DNA of 64,000 bases from Deltaproteobacteria bacterium (GCA_006226375.1 SBHC01000008.1:79307-143306), one strand, 5' to 3'; positions 35,041 through 45,433 are shown, counted from the first letter of the stretch. Notes: generated by a model from the letters alone, not told the origin. A program made the numbers and translations.

Positions 35041-37281
35041 TCAGGCTTCTTTGTCGATCTGTGAACGAACAAGGGTACGGATCTCTTGCAACAAGTCTTC
35101 CTTGGAGAACCCAGCCTTGTTGAGGAGATGATCCACATATCCGCTCAAACGCTGCCGGTCTTCTTGGGTGATCTCTTTCGCTGTGATGATGATTGTAGGT
35201 ATCGTGCGGGTGTCTTCTTCTTCCCGCATCTTCTCAAGAAACTCAAACCCATCCATCTCCGGCATCATCAGGTCAAGCAAGATCAGGTCAGGTTGTTTGG
35301 CCTTAACCTCTTCCAAAGCTTTGATCCCATTGATAGCTTCTCGTGTATCCCAACCGCTCTTTTTCATGATGGAAGTTAGTAAATCTCGTGAGAGGTCATC
35401 GTCTTCAACAATGAGAACATCCCATGGTTTTTGAGTGGGTTGGTACTTACGCAAGGTCTTAAGGATGCGCTCCCGTTCAAACGGCTTGGTGAGGAAGTCA
35501 GCGGCGCCCAATGCATAGCCGCGCTGCATGTCATCCACAATCGTGACCATAATGACTGGAGTATCGGCCAGCGCAGGTAGCTTTTTGAGTTCGCTGAGAA
35601 CAGCCCAGCCATCCATATCAGGCATCTTCACATCAAGTGTGATGGCAAACGGTTCGAGCTTTTCAGCGATGCGAAGCCCTTCCTCACCGCTTGAGGTCGA
35701 GACCACTAAGAACCCTTCTTTCGTAAGAAACCGCGTCATCATATCAAGAACAGTTGGGTCATCATCGATCACGAGGACGGTGCGATTGGTGGGGGATGCG
35801 GCTTGACGCAGTTGCGTCAGAGAGTCGGAGCGTTTGGCTGGGTGAGGTTCAGTAGGAGAGGATTTGTGCTCCAAAGCAGCGCCGCTTTTTAAGGGAATTT
35901 GTAGTGTGAAGGTGGTTCCTTCATCTTCAACACTTTCCACAAAGATATCGCCACCCATCAAACGCGCCAAACGCTGCGTGATGGCCAAACCAAGTCCGGC
36001 CCCGCCGTACTTACGCGATGTCGAAGAGTCGGCTTGGGTGAACTTCTCAAACAGGTTCTCCACCTGCTCGGATGTCATCCCAATCCCTGTGTCCAACACG
36101 CGAAACTCAACACAGTCCAAATCGTTGATCACTGTGTTGTATGCTTTCAAAGTGACCTCTCCACCTTGGGTAAACTTGTTTGCGTTGCTGAGCAAATTAA
36201 GAAGACACTGACGCACCTTCACCCGATCGGTGCACATCTTCTCCTCTTCGTTGTCGCAAGAAACCACAAACGTGTTCTCGTTCTTTTGTGCAAGAGGTTG
36301 GATGGTTTGCTCGATTTCCAGCATCAACTCACCCACAGAGAAAACCTCCGGATGTAGAACCATTTTTCCAGCTTCAATCTTGGAAAAGTCGAGGATATCG
36401 TTGATCAAGGCCAAGAGATGTTTCCCAGCCTGACATATCTTTTCCAAATCGGGTTCCATCTCCTCGGGCTCCATCTCGGGAGCCTCTTCCAGCAACATCT
36501 CGGAGTATCCGATAATTGCGTTCAACGGAGTGCGCAACTCGTGGCTCATCGTGGCCAAGAAGTCAGACTTGGCATGGCTAGCTAGCTCGGCAGCCTTTTG
36601 TGCAGCTTCCGCCTCGTTCCGCTCTTGCGCAAGTTTCTCTTTGGACACTTCGGCTCGATGTCGTGACGAGTCATACATCCATCCAATAAAAACCCCTGCA
36701 AAAACATAAATCGCAATGCCAAACATTTGCTGGAACGGAGTGACTGCAACCTCCGGTAGAGTCGGCAGTTTGTAACCTGTGACATCCAAAGCATAGAACA
36801 CAAACAACTCAGCAAAGACCAACACCACAATGACCCATGCTGACCGGGTTCCAGACAAAAACATAGCCAACAGGATGATGTAGATGTTCCAGTAAAAGAT
36901 GTTGCTGGCTAACCCCCCAGAATAATACACCGAGAAGAAAACCCCTCCGCCGATTCCAATCGAGATAAGGAGAGTTGCCAAAGAAAGCTGGCCCGTCTTA
37001 CGCATCACCAGCAAACAACTCACATGAAAGATCATCGAGATCGCAGTCACAATCATCGTAGGATGCGTAAGAGAGCGCTGGGTAAAAGCCAAGGACATCG
37101 CACAAACCAAAAACATCGTAACGGTGAAGCCGATGATAATCCGACCTTTCCGTTGTAGCTCGGAATCCCCTTCGTATCTGTGCTCAGGTAGAAAGAAATC
37201 CAAGGCGGAAGATAGCTTCCCAAATGCACTTGGTGATGAAGAATGTTCTGTAGCTATTGTAGCTATAGACCTATTACCCAT
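35041..37281 (-). CDS. Hybrid sensor histidine kinase with two C-terminal receiver domains
   Basis: A 746-residue membrane sensor. Six hydrophobic segments span residues ~45-205 ([32 protein letters not shown] and so on), then a coiled linker rich in Glu/Ala, the HisKA dimerisation box [19 protein letters not shown] with the phospho-His, and a HATPase domain ([34 protein letters not shown]). Two REC domains follow: [12 protein letters not shown]...[11 protein letters not shown] and [12 protein letters not shown]...[12 protein letters not shown], each with the phosphorylatable Asp. No periplasmic sensor domain is obvious, so the signal is likely sensed in the membrane. No separate regulator gene is next to it. 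AAGGAG precedes the start. Confidence 0.92.
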   Translation of the reverse strand: MGNRSIATIATEHSSSPSAFGKLSSALDFFLPEHRYEGDSELQRKGRIIIGFTVTMFLVCAMSLAFTQRSLTHPTMIVTAISMIFHVSCLLVMRKTGQLSLATLLISIGIGGGVFFSVYYSGGLASNIFYWNIYIILLAMFLSGTRSAWVIVVLVFAELFVFYALDVTGYKLPTLPEVAVTPFQQMFGIAIYVFAGVFIGWMYDSSRHRAEVSKEKLAQERNEAEAAQKAAELASHAKSDFLATMSHELRTPLNAIIGYSEMLLEEAPEMEPEEMEPDLEKICQAGKHLLALINDILDFSKIEAGKMVLHPEVFSVGELMLEIEQTIQPLAQKNENTFVVSCDNEEEKMCTDRVKVRQCLLNLLSNANKFTQGGEVTLKAYNTVINDLDCVEFRVLDTGIGMTSEQVENLFEKFTQADSSTSRKYGGAGLGLAITQRLARLMGGDIFVESVEDEGTTFTLQIPLKSGAALEHKSSPTEPHPAKRSDSLTQLRQAASPTNRTVLVIDDDPTVLDMMTRFLTKEGFLVVSTSSGEEGLRIAEKLEPFAITLDVKMPDMDGWAVLSELKKLPALADTPVIMVTIVDDMQRGYALGAADFLTKPFERERILKTLRKYQPTQKPWDVLIVEDDDLSRDLLTSIMKKSGWDTREAINGIKALEEVKAKQPDLILLDLMMPEMDGFEFLEKMREEEDTRTIPTIIITAKEITQEDRQRLSGYVDHLLNKAGFSKEDLLQEIRTLVRSQIDKEA

Positions 37282-37598
37282 AACTCGTCGACTCCTTGCA
37301 ATACTCGGTTCTTGGGGTATCCGTTCGGTCTACAGTACGGCTTCAACGAATGGAGTCAACAAAGTTGCAAGGCCCTATGCAAGCTACAGCAAAAGTCATT
37401 CCACCATAACAAATGACCTAACACTGTATCTTCTATCACCTTGAAAGATACTTTCTCGACCCTCGGTTAGAAGAATATCCTGAAGAAAAAAACACAGCGT
37501 GTCTAACTCAGAAATAACGGATGGTATGCTACCAAGACCAGATGGGAGGAAAAGAGATCTAAAGGAGGAAAAAGAGATAGACCGGTGAGGCGAGAGGA
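37282..37598. other. Gene-free stretch upstream of the hybrid kinase
   Basis: About 320 bp between the kinase gene (starting at 37281 on the minus strand) and the end of the EF-hand gene. It must hold the kinase promoter. I see no hairpin, RNA gene or further coding sequence here. Confidence 0.4.
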
Positions 37599-38447
37599 TT
37601 AGTTGTCGTATTGGGAGGCTTTGAGAACCATGTCACCGGCGTCGTTCTTTTGGAAGAACATCGTGAAGCTGTTGTCATCGATATCAGCCCATCGGACAAT
37701 TTGATACTCTTGGCCGTCTTTCTCGTTGGTGAAGGTACCCAGTTCAAAGTGACCTGCGTTTCCGGCTTGGCCAAGGATGACGGTCCCATTGTCGCCAGAG
37801 CCACCGTTCGCGTAACGGTACTGGAAGGTGTTGTCCCATAGGTCAACCGTCACTTGCTTAAGCATAGCGACCTGATCTTCCGTCAGGTTGGGGTCCATGC
37901 CGTCAGCGCTGAACTCACCATCAATCCGAGAGAGGCTGCCCTTGTCGACGTTGAGGTCTGGCTGCCAGTTGTTGTAGTCGAGATACGACCAATCGCCGAG
38001 GTCGTCGTAATCCCAGTAGGCAAAGTAGGTACCTTGAACGCTCTTCTCGGGCCAATCCTGGTCAAAGCCAATGGGTGTGTCCGCGTTGACAGCGCGAAGT
38101 TCCTTGGCCAGCTGCACCGCCAACTTTCCAGTCCGCGACATCTCCTGAATTTCCGACTTGGAGAGGCCGTTGTTATTGAGGTCATACTTGTCAATGAGCT
38201 TCTCTTTGGCGTATTCGACAGCCCGGTTCACATCCTTCGCGGTGACCGTTGCGCCTGGAACATGGTCACGGTGGTCGATGAAACGGAAGAACATATTGGC
38301 CAGCGCACGCTCGGTGCCGTCCATCGTTTCAAGTTTGGCTTCCATATCGGCGCGGCTGATTCGACCATCCGGTCCACCTGCATCGATAATCTGTTGAGCC
38401 ACACGGGCTAGACTGGCATGCACATCACCTTTGGCAACTCGGGACAT
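37599..38447 (-). CDS. EF-hand protein of unknown function
   Basis: A ~282-residue, acidic, cytosolic-looking protein without signal peptide. One canonical calcium-binding EF-hand loop is seen, DLNNNGLSKSEIQEM (residue ~85), preceded by a degenerate one in GGPDGRISRADMEAKL (residue ~27). The rest is rich in Asp, Tyr and Trp (YWDYDDLGDWSYLDYNNWQPDLNVDKG), with a GGSGDNGTVILGQAGNAGHFELGTF segment and a C-terminal MFFQKNDAGDMVL that suggest a beta-rich second domain. I recognise no family. The ATG at 38447 follows GGAG and begins the coding-like region; an in-frame extension upstream does not look real. Divergent from the next gene. Confidence 0.7.
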   Translation of the reverse strand: MSRVAKGDVHASLARVAQQIIDAGGPDGRISRADMEAKLETMDGTERALANMFFRFIDHRDHVPGATVTAKDVNRAVEYAKEKLIDKYDLNNNGLSKSEIQEMSRTGKLAVQLAKELRAVNADTPIGFDQDWPEKSVQGTYFAYWDYDDLGDWSYLDYNNWQPDLNVDKGSLSRIDGEFSADGMDPNLTEDQVAMLKQVTVDLWDNTFQYRYANGGSGDNGTVILGQAGNAGHFELGTFTNEKDGQEYQIVRWADIDDNSFTMFFQKNDAGDMVLKASQYDN

Positions 38448-38797
38448 GTTGGCACTCCTCTCCGAAACAATGAAGAAACTGAAAAAAATTTGAAAATCGA
38501 AAGGCCTGCTCACGACTGTTGTTACAAGATGCGTATAGCACGAACATGAAATGGCCTCAAGCTTTGAAGTGGGACGAAGAACCAAAAAAAGAAGCATGGA
38601 AGGAAGCATTTCGACCTCTCGTTCCCCAAAAAAACGGGGACAAGGCTGAACCTCATGCAACTCCTTCTTTGGAACAAATCTCGGTAGTTAGCTCCCAACA
38701 AAACCCTCGACAGGAAGAGAGACAATCTCTACCCTTGAGGGCAAGGCCGTAGTGCGCGGTACAAGAATGTTTCCCTTATGGAAAAGGTTGTTTGAAT
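38448..38797. other. Gene-free stretch between EF-hand gene and CGxC-repeat gene
   Basis: About 350 bp that must hold the two divergent promoters. An A/T-rich run lies next to the EF-hand start. I see no conserved gene, RNA gene or clear operator in it. Confidence 0.4.
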
Positions 38798-41700
38798 ATG
38801 GCTCGATGGTTTGTTTGGATAAGTTTGTTGTGGTTTGTTGGATTCTTATCGGTAGGCTGCGGTCCAGGAGACCCATGTGCTTCCGTCATCTGCGACACGG
38901 GACTGACCTGCCAAAACGGTCTCTGTCAGGTCGCATGTTCCAGCGGTCAAACGCTCTGCGGTCAGACCTGTAGCGACACCCAGACCGACGCAAAGCACTG
39001 TGGCGGTTGCAACAAGGCATGCAAAACGGGAGAGTCCTGCCTCAAAGGACAATGCACACCCCAATGCGAAGAAGGCAAGACAGGATGCAACGGAGAATGC
39101 GTCGACCCACAAACCAACAACAACCACTGTGGGGCTTGTGGTACAGCATGCAGCGCTGGAACGGAGTGTCAGGCCGGTGAATGCAAGACCTCCTGCTCCG
39201 GAAGTACAACCTTCTGTGGTGACGCTTGCGTCGACACCTCCACAAACGCCCAACACTGTGGAGCCTGTGAGAAAGCCTGCAAGACCGGCGAAGAGTGCAG
39301 CGGCGGTCAATGTGGACCCTCGTGTAGTGCGGGAGAAACAGCCTGTTCGGGCGCTTGCGTAGACCTCCAAACCAGCGCAACGCACTGTGGCGCTTGTGGC
39401 ACCGCCTGCCAGTCTGGCGAAGAATGCAAAGCAGGGACCTGCAGCAAGCAATGTCCACAAGGTCAAACGCTCTGCTCCGACAACCAATGTTACGATTTGC
39501 AGTCCAACCCGGATCATTGTGGAGCCTGTGAGAAAGCCTGCTCCCAAGGCGAGTCCTGCTCCAAAGGAGTCTGTGAAGCCAACTGCCCCAACAACGAGAC
39601 AGACTGTTCTGGAAACTGCGTCGACCTGCAAACCAGCACCGCACACTGCGGCTCATGTGGAACCGCCTGCACCGCTGGACAAACCTGCGAAACAGGCCAA
39701 TGCACCGTTGTTTGCAAAAGCACAGAGACCAAATGCTCGGATACGTGCGTAGACACAACCTCTGATAGCCAGCACTGCGGCGCCTGCAACAAAGCCTGCG
39801 CCTCTGGAAGCGGTTGCTGCGACAGCGCGTGCATCGACCTGCAAGCCGACACCAAAAATTGTGGAGCCTGCAACAACGTCTGCGCAACAGGGAAACTTTG
39901 CCAGGGTGGCTCGTGCGTGTGCCCTCAAGGAGAGACCGACTGCAGCGGGACTTGCTTCGACACTCAATCCAACAACATGCACTGCGGCGCTTGCAACAAC
40001 GCCTGCAAGACAAACGAGATCTGTGAGAAAGGGACTTGCGCCCTGTCCTGGTCTACCCAAGGAACAAGCTACTCGTTCGACTCTTCAGATTTGGGCTACA
40101 GAATCAAGTTTGACAGCCAAGGAAACTACTATGTGATTGGCGGCTTCAGCACCCGGTTGGAGCTAGGCTCACTATCAGGATCAACCCCAAACAGCGGCGT
40201 CTTCATTGCAAAGTTCAACAAACAAGGTGACGCACAATGGCTCGAGGTGTTGCCCATCAACAACAACGTCCAACGATGGGCGTTTGATGTTGACATTCAA
40301 GGCAGCGTCTACATCGCAGGAACCTTCTCAGAGACAAAGGTTACGTTCGGATCATTTACCATCACCAACCCACCGACCACGGTCCAAGGGTTCTACACCA
40401 GCCAGGTGTTTGTTGCGAAGATGGATACGTCAGGCAAGTGGCTCTTTGCAACAGCCGGTGGAAGCGGTTCCAACGCTGAAGTTGCGATTGGTGTAGCTGG
40501 AGATACCGCCGGGAGCACCTACGTCATCGGCCACTTCGGCGACCAAGGCAACTCTGTGTTTGGGACCACAACGCTCACCAGCAAAGGGCAGAACGATGTG
40601 TTTGTCGCAAAGCTCGACGCCAAAGGAGCTTGGCAATGGGTCATCGTTGGCGGTGGAAAAGGCAATGACAGCGGAAGCGCCATCGATATCGATGGATCCG
40701 GAAACGTCTTTGTGGTGGGCAACTACCAGCAAACGGCTGCCTTTGGTTTTACCAGCCTCAACTCACAAGGAAGCGACGATATCTTTGTCGGAAAACTAAC
40801 CCCAGCAGGAACTTGGGTTTGGGTCAACCGAGGCGGCGGCAAGTCGTACGAACAGGCAGATGCCATGGTCGTTGACAACGGACTCATCTACATCACAGGC
40901 CGGTACCAATCCGAAGGCTTGTTTGGCACGCTTTCAGTAACGAGCCAAGGTAGTATGGACATTTTTGTGGCTCAACTCAACGGAAACGGTTTGTTCCAGT
41001 GGGTCGCCACGGCAGGTGGAGCCGGCCTTGAAGAGCCCTACGACATAGCAGTGGACGGCTCTAGCAATGTGTATGTGACCGGTAACTTTTCAACCAAGGC
41101 GGCAGCCACGTCGTATGCAACGTTTGGCTCAACAACGTTGAAGTCAGGCGGCCCCGAGTTCTTTTCGGATATCTTTGTGGCCAAGCTCAACAGCACAGGA
41201 AGCTGGCAATGGGCCCAATCGTATGGAGGAACCTCCGACGACAGAGGCAGGGGCATAGCAACCAGTGGAAGCTCGGTTTACATCACTGGAGGATTTTCGA
41301 CAGAGTCAACCTTTGGAACCACAACGCTCACGTCAAAAGGCAACAGAGATATCTTTGTTGCCCAAGTCGACACGAGCGGAACTCTTCAACGAGTCACGGG
41401 CTACGCGGGACAACAAAGCGCTGCAACCAAGGCGTTTGATGTCGCGAGGGACTCCTCAGGGAACCTCTACGTGGTGGGGCAATTTCAAGACCGCTTCGTC
41501 GTAGGCTCCACCACCTTAAATTCTCAAAGCGGCGTGAACGATACGGACGTGTACGTTCTCAAATACAGCGCGCAAGGTTCGCTCCTTTGGGCCAAGAGCG
41601 GCGGTGCCAAATCAAGCGAAGACAAAGCAATGGGAGTCGATGTTGACTCTTCTGGCAATGTCTACGTGGTGGGAAGTATGGCTGGAAATCAGTCCGGTAG

Positions 41701-42685
41701 CTTTGGCACCCTCACCGTATCCAACAAAGGTAACTCGTTGTTTGTTGCAAAGCTCGACACCAACGGGAACTGGCAGTGGGTTCGAGCCGATGCTCCCGCT
41801 CCATCTCAGGAAGTCCGAAGCAAGATCAAAGTGGACAGTGGCGGAAACATCTACGTTTCAGGTTCAAGCGGCACCGGCTCCTTTGGGAGTCTAACCTTCA
41901 AAACCCAGGGTCCCTTTGCGATGTATGTTGCCAAACTTAATGCCACAGGCAGTTGGCAATGGCTCGCAACCAACACGGGCAAGCTCCCAAGCGCAGCGCA
42001 TCACCTCGCGCTCGATAAGGCCGGAAACGTTGTGGTAGCAGGAAGCTCTCAGACAGAGACCTATGACAGCCTACCGTTTAAGAGCAACGGCGAATCCGAT
42101 GTGTTTGTCGGGAAGGTCAACCCACAAGGTAAGTGGCTTTGGGTCCAAAGCTTGGGTAGTACGTTCCGGGATGAAGCCAAATCCATCGCTATCGACGCCC
42201 AAGACAATGTCTATGTCACCGGCCACTTTCAAGACAAAATCACGGTGGGCACAACAACCTACACATCCCAAGGCATACAAGATATCTTCCTTGGCAAGCT
42301 GAACGGAAGCGGCGCGTGGCAATGGCTGAGCACTGCTGGAGGAATGAGCGAAGACCACGCCCTGACCTTGGAGCTGGATGGACAAGGTAACACGTACGTT
42401 GGAGGGTTTGTGAATGACAAGGCATCCTTCGGTAGCTTGACCATTCAGTCCATTGGTCTTCGAAGAGCGCTGTATGTTGCAAGAGCGGACAGCAAGGGTC
42501 AATGGGACTGGGTCAAGAGCGCGCAAACCGAAGATATGATGGACTCAGAGCTAACAGGCATCAAGATAGGAGGCACCGGAAGGTTGTACGTAGCAGGTCA
42601 CTTTACGGGCGATCTTACCTTTCTCTCTCAACCTGTCCAAGCCGGAGTCAACACGGACATGTTCCTAGGCATCATTCTTCCCTAA
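38798..42685 (+). CDS. Giant lipoprotein: CGxC cysteine repeats plus SBBP beta-propeller
   Basis: A ~1295-residue surface lipoprotein (lipobox FLSVGC). Residues ~25-430 consist of nine modules, each ending in HCGxC(N/G/E)xxC, e.g. HCGGCNKAC, HCGACGTAC, with spacing ~42 residues and eight or so cysteines per unit. The rest (~430-1290) holds about 14 beta-propeller-type repeats, each with a 'GN.YV.G.F' strand and a 'IFVAKL...G.WQW...GG' strand, as in SBBP repeats. Such proteins are found in large predatory or soil deltaproteobacteria, and function in adhesion or surface structure is often assumed but unproven. The ATG at 38798 is preferred to a TTG six bases upstream. The three tandem genes beyond it converge. 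Confidence 0.85.
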   Translation: MARWFVWISLLWFVGFLSVGCGPGDPCASVICDTGLTCQNGLCQVACSSGQTLCGQTCSDTQTDAKHCGGCNKACKTGESCLKGQCTPQCEEGKTGCNGECVDPQTNNNHCGACGTACSAGTECQAGECKTSCSGSTTFCGDACVDTSTNAQHCGACEKACKTGEECSGGQCGPSCSAGETACSGACVDLQTSATHCGACGTACQSGEECKAGTCSKQCPQGQTLCSDNQCYDLQSNPDHCGACEKACSQGESCSKGVCEANCPNNETDCSGNCVDLQTSTAHCGSCGTACTAGQTCETGQCTVVCKSTETKCSDTCVDTTSDSQHCGACNKACASGSGCCDSACIDLQADTKNCGACNNVCATGKLCQGGSCVCPQGETDCSGTCFDTQSNNMHCGACNNACKTNEICEKGTCALSWSTQGTSYSFDSSDLGYRIKFDSQGNYYVIGGFSTRLELGSLSGSTPNSGVFIAKFNKQGDAQWLEVLPINNNVQRWAFDVDIQGSVYIAGTFSETKVTFGSFTITNPPTTVQGFYTSQVFVAKMDTSGKWLFATAGGSGSNAEVAIGVAGDTAGSTYVIGHFGDQGNSVFGTTTLTSKGQNDVFVAKLDAKGAWQWVIVGGGKGNDSGSAIDIDGSGNVFVVGNYQQTAAFGFTSLNSQGSDDIFVGKLTPAGTWVWVNRGGGKSYEQADAMVVDNGLIYITGRYQSEGLFGTLSVTSQGSMDIFVAQLNGNGLFQWVATAGGAGLEEPYDIAVDGSSNVYVTGNFSTKAAATSYATFGSTTLKSGGPEFFSDIFVAKLNSTGSWQWAQSYGGTSDDRGRGIATSGSSVYITGGFSTESTFGTTTLTSKGNRDIFVAQVDTSGTLQRVTGYAGQQSAATKAFDVARDSSGNLYVVGQFQDRFVVGSTTLNSQSGVNDTDVYVLKYSAQGSLLWAKSGGAKSSEDKAMGVDVDSSGNVYVVGSMAGNQSGSFGTLTVSNKGNSLFVAKLDTNGNWQWVRADAPAPSQEVRSKIKVDSGGNIYVSGSSGTGSFGSLTFKTQGPFAMYVAKLNATGSWQWLATNTGKLPSAAHHLALDKAGNVVVAGSSQTETYDSLPFKSNGESDVFVGKVNPQGKWLWVQSLGSTFRDEAKSIAIDAQDNVYVTGHFQDKITVGTTTYTSQGIQDIFLGKLNGSGAWQWLSTAGGMSEDHALTLELDGQGNTYVGGFVNDKASFGSLTIQSIGLRRALYVARADSKGQWDWVKSAQTEDMMDSELTGIKIGGTGRLYVAGHFTGDLTFLSQPVQAGVNTDMFLGIILP

Positions 42686-42735
42686 ATCTCCCAAGGCTCC
42701 TCAAGAACCCCCCTAACGAGCAGCGAACAAAGTAG

Positions 42736-43344
42736 CTATTCAAAGGAACCCATCCTTACGGTAAGATGCCTCGTGGAGTGTTGTTTTAACGTGGGTAGCC
42801 TTTTCAAGTGTGCCAACCCTTCCTTCGTTTGTCTCCTTTGGGACTTTGCGTAGTGGTTCACGGCTGAATGGATGTTTGTAACCCCCAGCCCAAACATGGT
42901 GACTCCCATAGATCCAACGAGTATCGGCATGCCAACTCCAATCGAGGTTTTTGGATTGATGATACCTGCACCAATCGCGATGGTAAGCGCTCCAAGGAAC
43001 ATCCCAGAGATGCCCCAGGCCATCCTGTTGCTGGCTTTGGTATGATAGGCAACACTGTTACCAACAATGAGGGTAGCTGGAATGGATAGCCCCAAAAGGG
43101 TTAAGGAAATGATGAGGCCATTCGCTGAAGAGTCACTTCCTGCGCTGATCATGTAGGCATTGCGAGAAACACCCATGGTCGTTGCGACCGAGCCATTTGT
43201 GGGAACAGTCTGGCTCAGTGTTGTCCGATGAAGAGGTGTGGTTCTTTGCAGTTGGAACCTTGGGGAAGACTCCTGAGCATGGGCCGTTGCGCAAACCAGT
43301 AACCCAAGAGCCATCAGGATGAATGGATAGGTGTGACGTTTCAT
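42736..43344 (-). CDS. Secreted/membrane protein, family A paralog 1
   Basis: A 202-residue protein with signal peptide (MKRHTYPFILMALGLLVCATAHA), a polar segment, then four membrane helices. It carries the motif block shared with the next two genes: LIVGNSVAYHTKASNRMAWGISGMFLGALTIAIG and, ~50 residues on, GLGVTNIHSA. The pattern, 'NR.xWGxSGxxxG' ahead of a Gly-rich helix and 'GLGxxNIxS' at the end of the last helix, is not one I recognise from a named family. A basic, His/Arg-rich tail follows. The start has AGGGATAG upstream. All three paralogs lie in tandem on the minus strand. Confidence 0.65.
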   Translation of the reverse strand: MKRHTYPFILMALGLLVCATAHAQESSPRFQLQRTTPLHRTTLSQTVPTNGSVATTMGVSRNAYMISAGSDSSANGLIISLTLLGLSIPATLIVGNSVAYHTKASNRMAWGISGMFLGALTIAIGAGIINPKTSIGVGMPILVGSMGVTMFGLGVTNIHSAVNHYAKSQRRQTKEGLAHLKRLPTLKQHSTRHLTVRMGSFE

Positions 43345-43532
43345 GACGGCTATCCCTCAAACAAGAAGAAGACCTATGTTTAAAGCATAAGCAATCACAG
43401 AACCGTAGCTTTGAGAACATCAACCTAAGATTTGACGTGGGTCAACTTCCCATCCACAAAAGTAACAATTCTAGAATCCAAAGCTTGACCGATTGCTTTG
43501 AAAGCTATGATGTTGGAAGGGAAGCCTAGCTC

Positions 43533-44168
43533 CTAAAAGTTCATACCAACGAAGGAGAGCCCTACTGTGACGGAATGGTTTGCACCTGTTGCGAGCCACG
43601 GGATAGCATACAAGAGAGGACCCGATTGACTCTGGCCTTTCTCCTTTATGCTATCGTTTTTGCTCGATACGATATTCGCAACTCCCAACCCCAAATACAC
43701 CGAACTGACGGCAAAGGGGATCAGGAAGAAAGGCCAAGCTCCTTTCGGGGAGATCGCCAGTGAATACAAGCCGAGGGATAGGCTTGTCGCGATTCCTACT
43801 GAGCCAAACACGACCCCAGAAACCCCCCACCCCATTCTGTTCTTCGCTCGCGTATGAAAAGCAACACTGTTCCCAACAACCAAGGTGGACGTCAGCGCAA
43901 CAGCACCAACTCCAATGAGTGTGTAGTACACATTCATGGTAGAGTTAAGATTCTCAAAGACATTGGAGTTCCCATACCCAATCCGCTGACTTTCAGCCTT
44001 ATCCGGTTGGTTTGTTCCCAGAAGAAATCGTGTGTTCAATAATCTTGGGTTCTCCAGAACAAAGGAACGATACCTCTCCGTCACAAGAACATGGTTCTCG
44101 GCAAAACTCAGAGCAGGAACCGTGAGAATACAGCTACACACGAACACAACCAGGACTGTTGTTTTCAT
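43533..44168 (-). CDS. Secreted/membrane protein, family A paralog 2
   Basis: A ~211-residue protein with signal peptide (MKTTVLVVFVCSCILTVPALSFA). It has a polar ~65-residue N domain, then helices carrying LVVGNSVAFHTRAKNRMGWGVSGVVFGSVGIA and, later, GLGVANIVSS, clearly the same unit as in the gene at 42736. The ~40 residues after that are different and likely exposed. The ATG at 44168 is chosen because it starts a proper signal peptide; the in-frame extension upstream overlaps the end of the next gene and is unlikely to be translated. Probably arisen by gene duplication from its neighbours. Confidence 0.65.
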   Translation of the reverse strand: MKTTVLVVFVCSCILTVPALSFAENHVLVTERYRSFVLENPRLLNTRFLLGTNQPDKAESQRIGYGNSNVFENLNSTMNVYYTLIGVGAVALTSTLVVGNSVAFHTRAKNRMGWGVSGVVFGSVGIATSLSLGLYSLAISPKGAWPFFLIPFAVSSVYLGLGVANIVSSKNDSIKEKGQSQSGPLLYAIPWLATGANHSVTVGLSFVGMNF

Positions 44169-44229
44169 GGCCTTTGCCCTTTGTCTCCTTCCCTTCGAGA
44201 ATAGGCAGGGAGCAGAATCCGTTTGTGCT

Positions 44230-45261
44230 CTACTCAAAGGTTTCAACCTTGAAAGCCACATGCGTTGAAGGATGATACGTTTCAACAGGTGCAACCCGCA
44301 CCGTTGAAGGTTGAACTTTTCCTTGTTTGTGATGAGCCACAGAAGGAGGCAGAGTGCTTGAATAGATGTTCGCAATCCCCAACCCGCACATGACGGCCCC
44401 AGCAGAAACGACAACGGATGAAACGGTAACTCCTTCAGCGGAACCTGTAGTGAATGTATATGACCCTACTGCAAGTGTTACAAGACCAATCACAACACCG
44501 GAGATCCCCCAGGCCCTTCGATTCTTCGCTTTGGACAGAGAAAGGATGACAAACGATCCAGCAGGTTGTTGAGCAGGAGGGCTCGAAGAGCCGACGGGTT
44601 TCGTTGTTGTTTTTGGAACAAGCCTCTTACGAAGCTCTAGCAGTTCTTTGCCCTCTCCTTTTTTGAAGCACTGGGGCAGCTTTCTTTCAAACGTATCGAG
44701 CAATCGCAGGTCGGCTGGTTGTTTCTTCCTTAAGTACCTATCCAGAATGATTTTGTATTGATGAATGTCATGTTTACACTGCTCCGAAACAACTTCTCTG
44801 CCTTGAGATTTGGTCTTCGGTTTGACCCACTCTGAGTAACGAATGGAGTCTTCAATGGAGCTTGTCTTTGAGTAAGTCCAAGAAAGGCTCAAATTGGAAG
44901 AGTTTAGATTGGCGATGGACAATCCAACGGTGGTCAGACTTATGAGAATCATGGGTACATTAACAGCATTCCCCACACAATCAGGGCCAAGACCGACGCC
45001 AAGCAGATGGACCCCAGTTCCAATCAGACCAAACAGGATGCCTGAAACTCCCCATCCCACAGAACGTCGCTTCTTAGCCAAGACAGCAATGTTACCACTC
45101 AGAGTGATAAGAACAGGCGGCCCTGCAAAGATGCCTGCGGTTCCACTCACAAAGTTGGGACCAACGCAAGGCCCAGTTTGAAAGATGAACGCTTCAGAAG
45201 TTAGAGGCATCAAAGCCATGTAGAAAAAAGCCAACAAGGTAAGAATGGGTTTGGTTCTCAT
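44230..45261 (-). CDS. Membrane protein, family A paralog 3 with internal duplication
   Basis: A ~343-residue protein with a signal-like first helix (RTKPILTLLAFFYMALMPLTSEA). It contains two copies of the unit: copy 1 at residues ~52-125 (ITLSGNIAVLAKKRRSVGWGVSGILFG ... GLSIANLNSS) and copy 2 at ~240-305 (FVILSLSKAKNRRAWGISGVVIG ... GLGIANIYSS), separated by a charged, helical ~110-residue linker with a cysteine pair. The duplication gives an extended version of the single-unit paralogs. The ATG at 45261 has GGAGCG upstream. No known function; the tandem array looks like an expanding family. Confidence 0.65.
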   Translation of the reverse strand: MRTKPILTLLAFFYMALMPLTSEAFIFQTGPCVGPNFVSGTAGIFAGPPVLITLSGNIAVLAKKRRSVGWGVSGILFGLIGTGVHLLGVGLGPDCVGNAVNVPMILISLTTVGLSIANLNSSNLSLSWTYSKTSSIEDSIRYSEWVKPKTKSQGREVVSEQCKHDIHQYKIILDRYLRKKQPADLRLLDTFERKLPQCFKKGEGKELLELRKRLVPKTTTKPVGSSSPPAQQPAGSFVILSLSKAKNRRAWGISGVVIGLVTLAVGSYTFTTGSAEGVTVSSVVVSAGAVMCGLGIANIYSSTLPPSVAHHKQGKVQPSTVRVAPVETYHPSTHVAFKVETFE

Positions 45262-45433
45262 GTCACGCTCCATCCATCCAATCCACACAACAGGTAGGAT
45301 AAAAAATGGAAAGAGAATGGCATTGACCTACATCAAGACCTTAAGAAGAGGAGAGCATCAAGCAAAGGAGTAGCGAGGCCCACAACAGAAGAGTAGATGG
45401 GAGGGAGAAGAAAGCCAGCACGGGGGATTCGGG

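Noticed and set aside
37854..38411. A plus-strand frame over the EF-hand gene
   Set aside because: Antisense to a gene with an EF-hand loop and a good ribosome binding site; no support of its own.
39042..40013. A minus-strand frame rich in Arg and Cys over the CGxC-repeat gene
   Set aside because: Antisense of a cysteine-rich repeat gene. The Cys content comes from the repetitive codons, not from a real protein.
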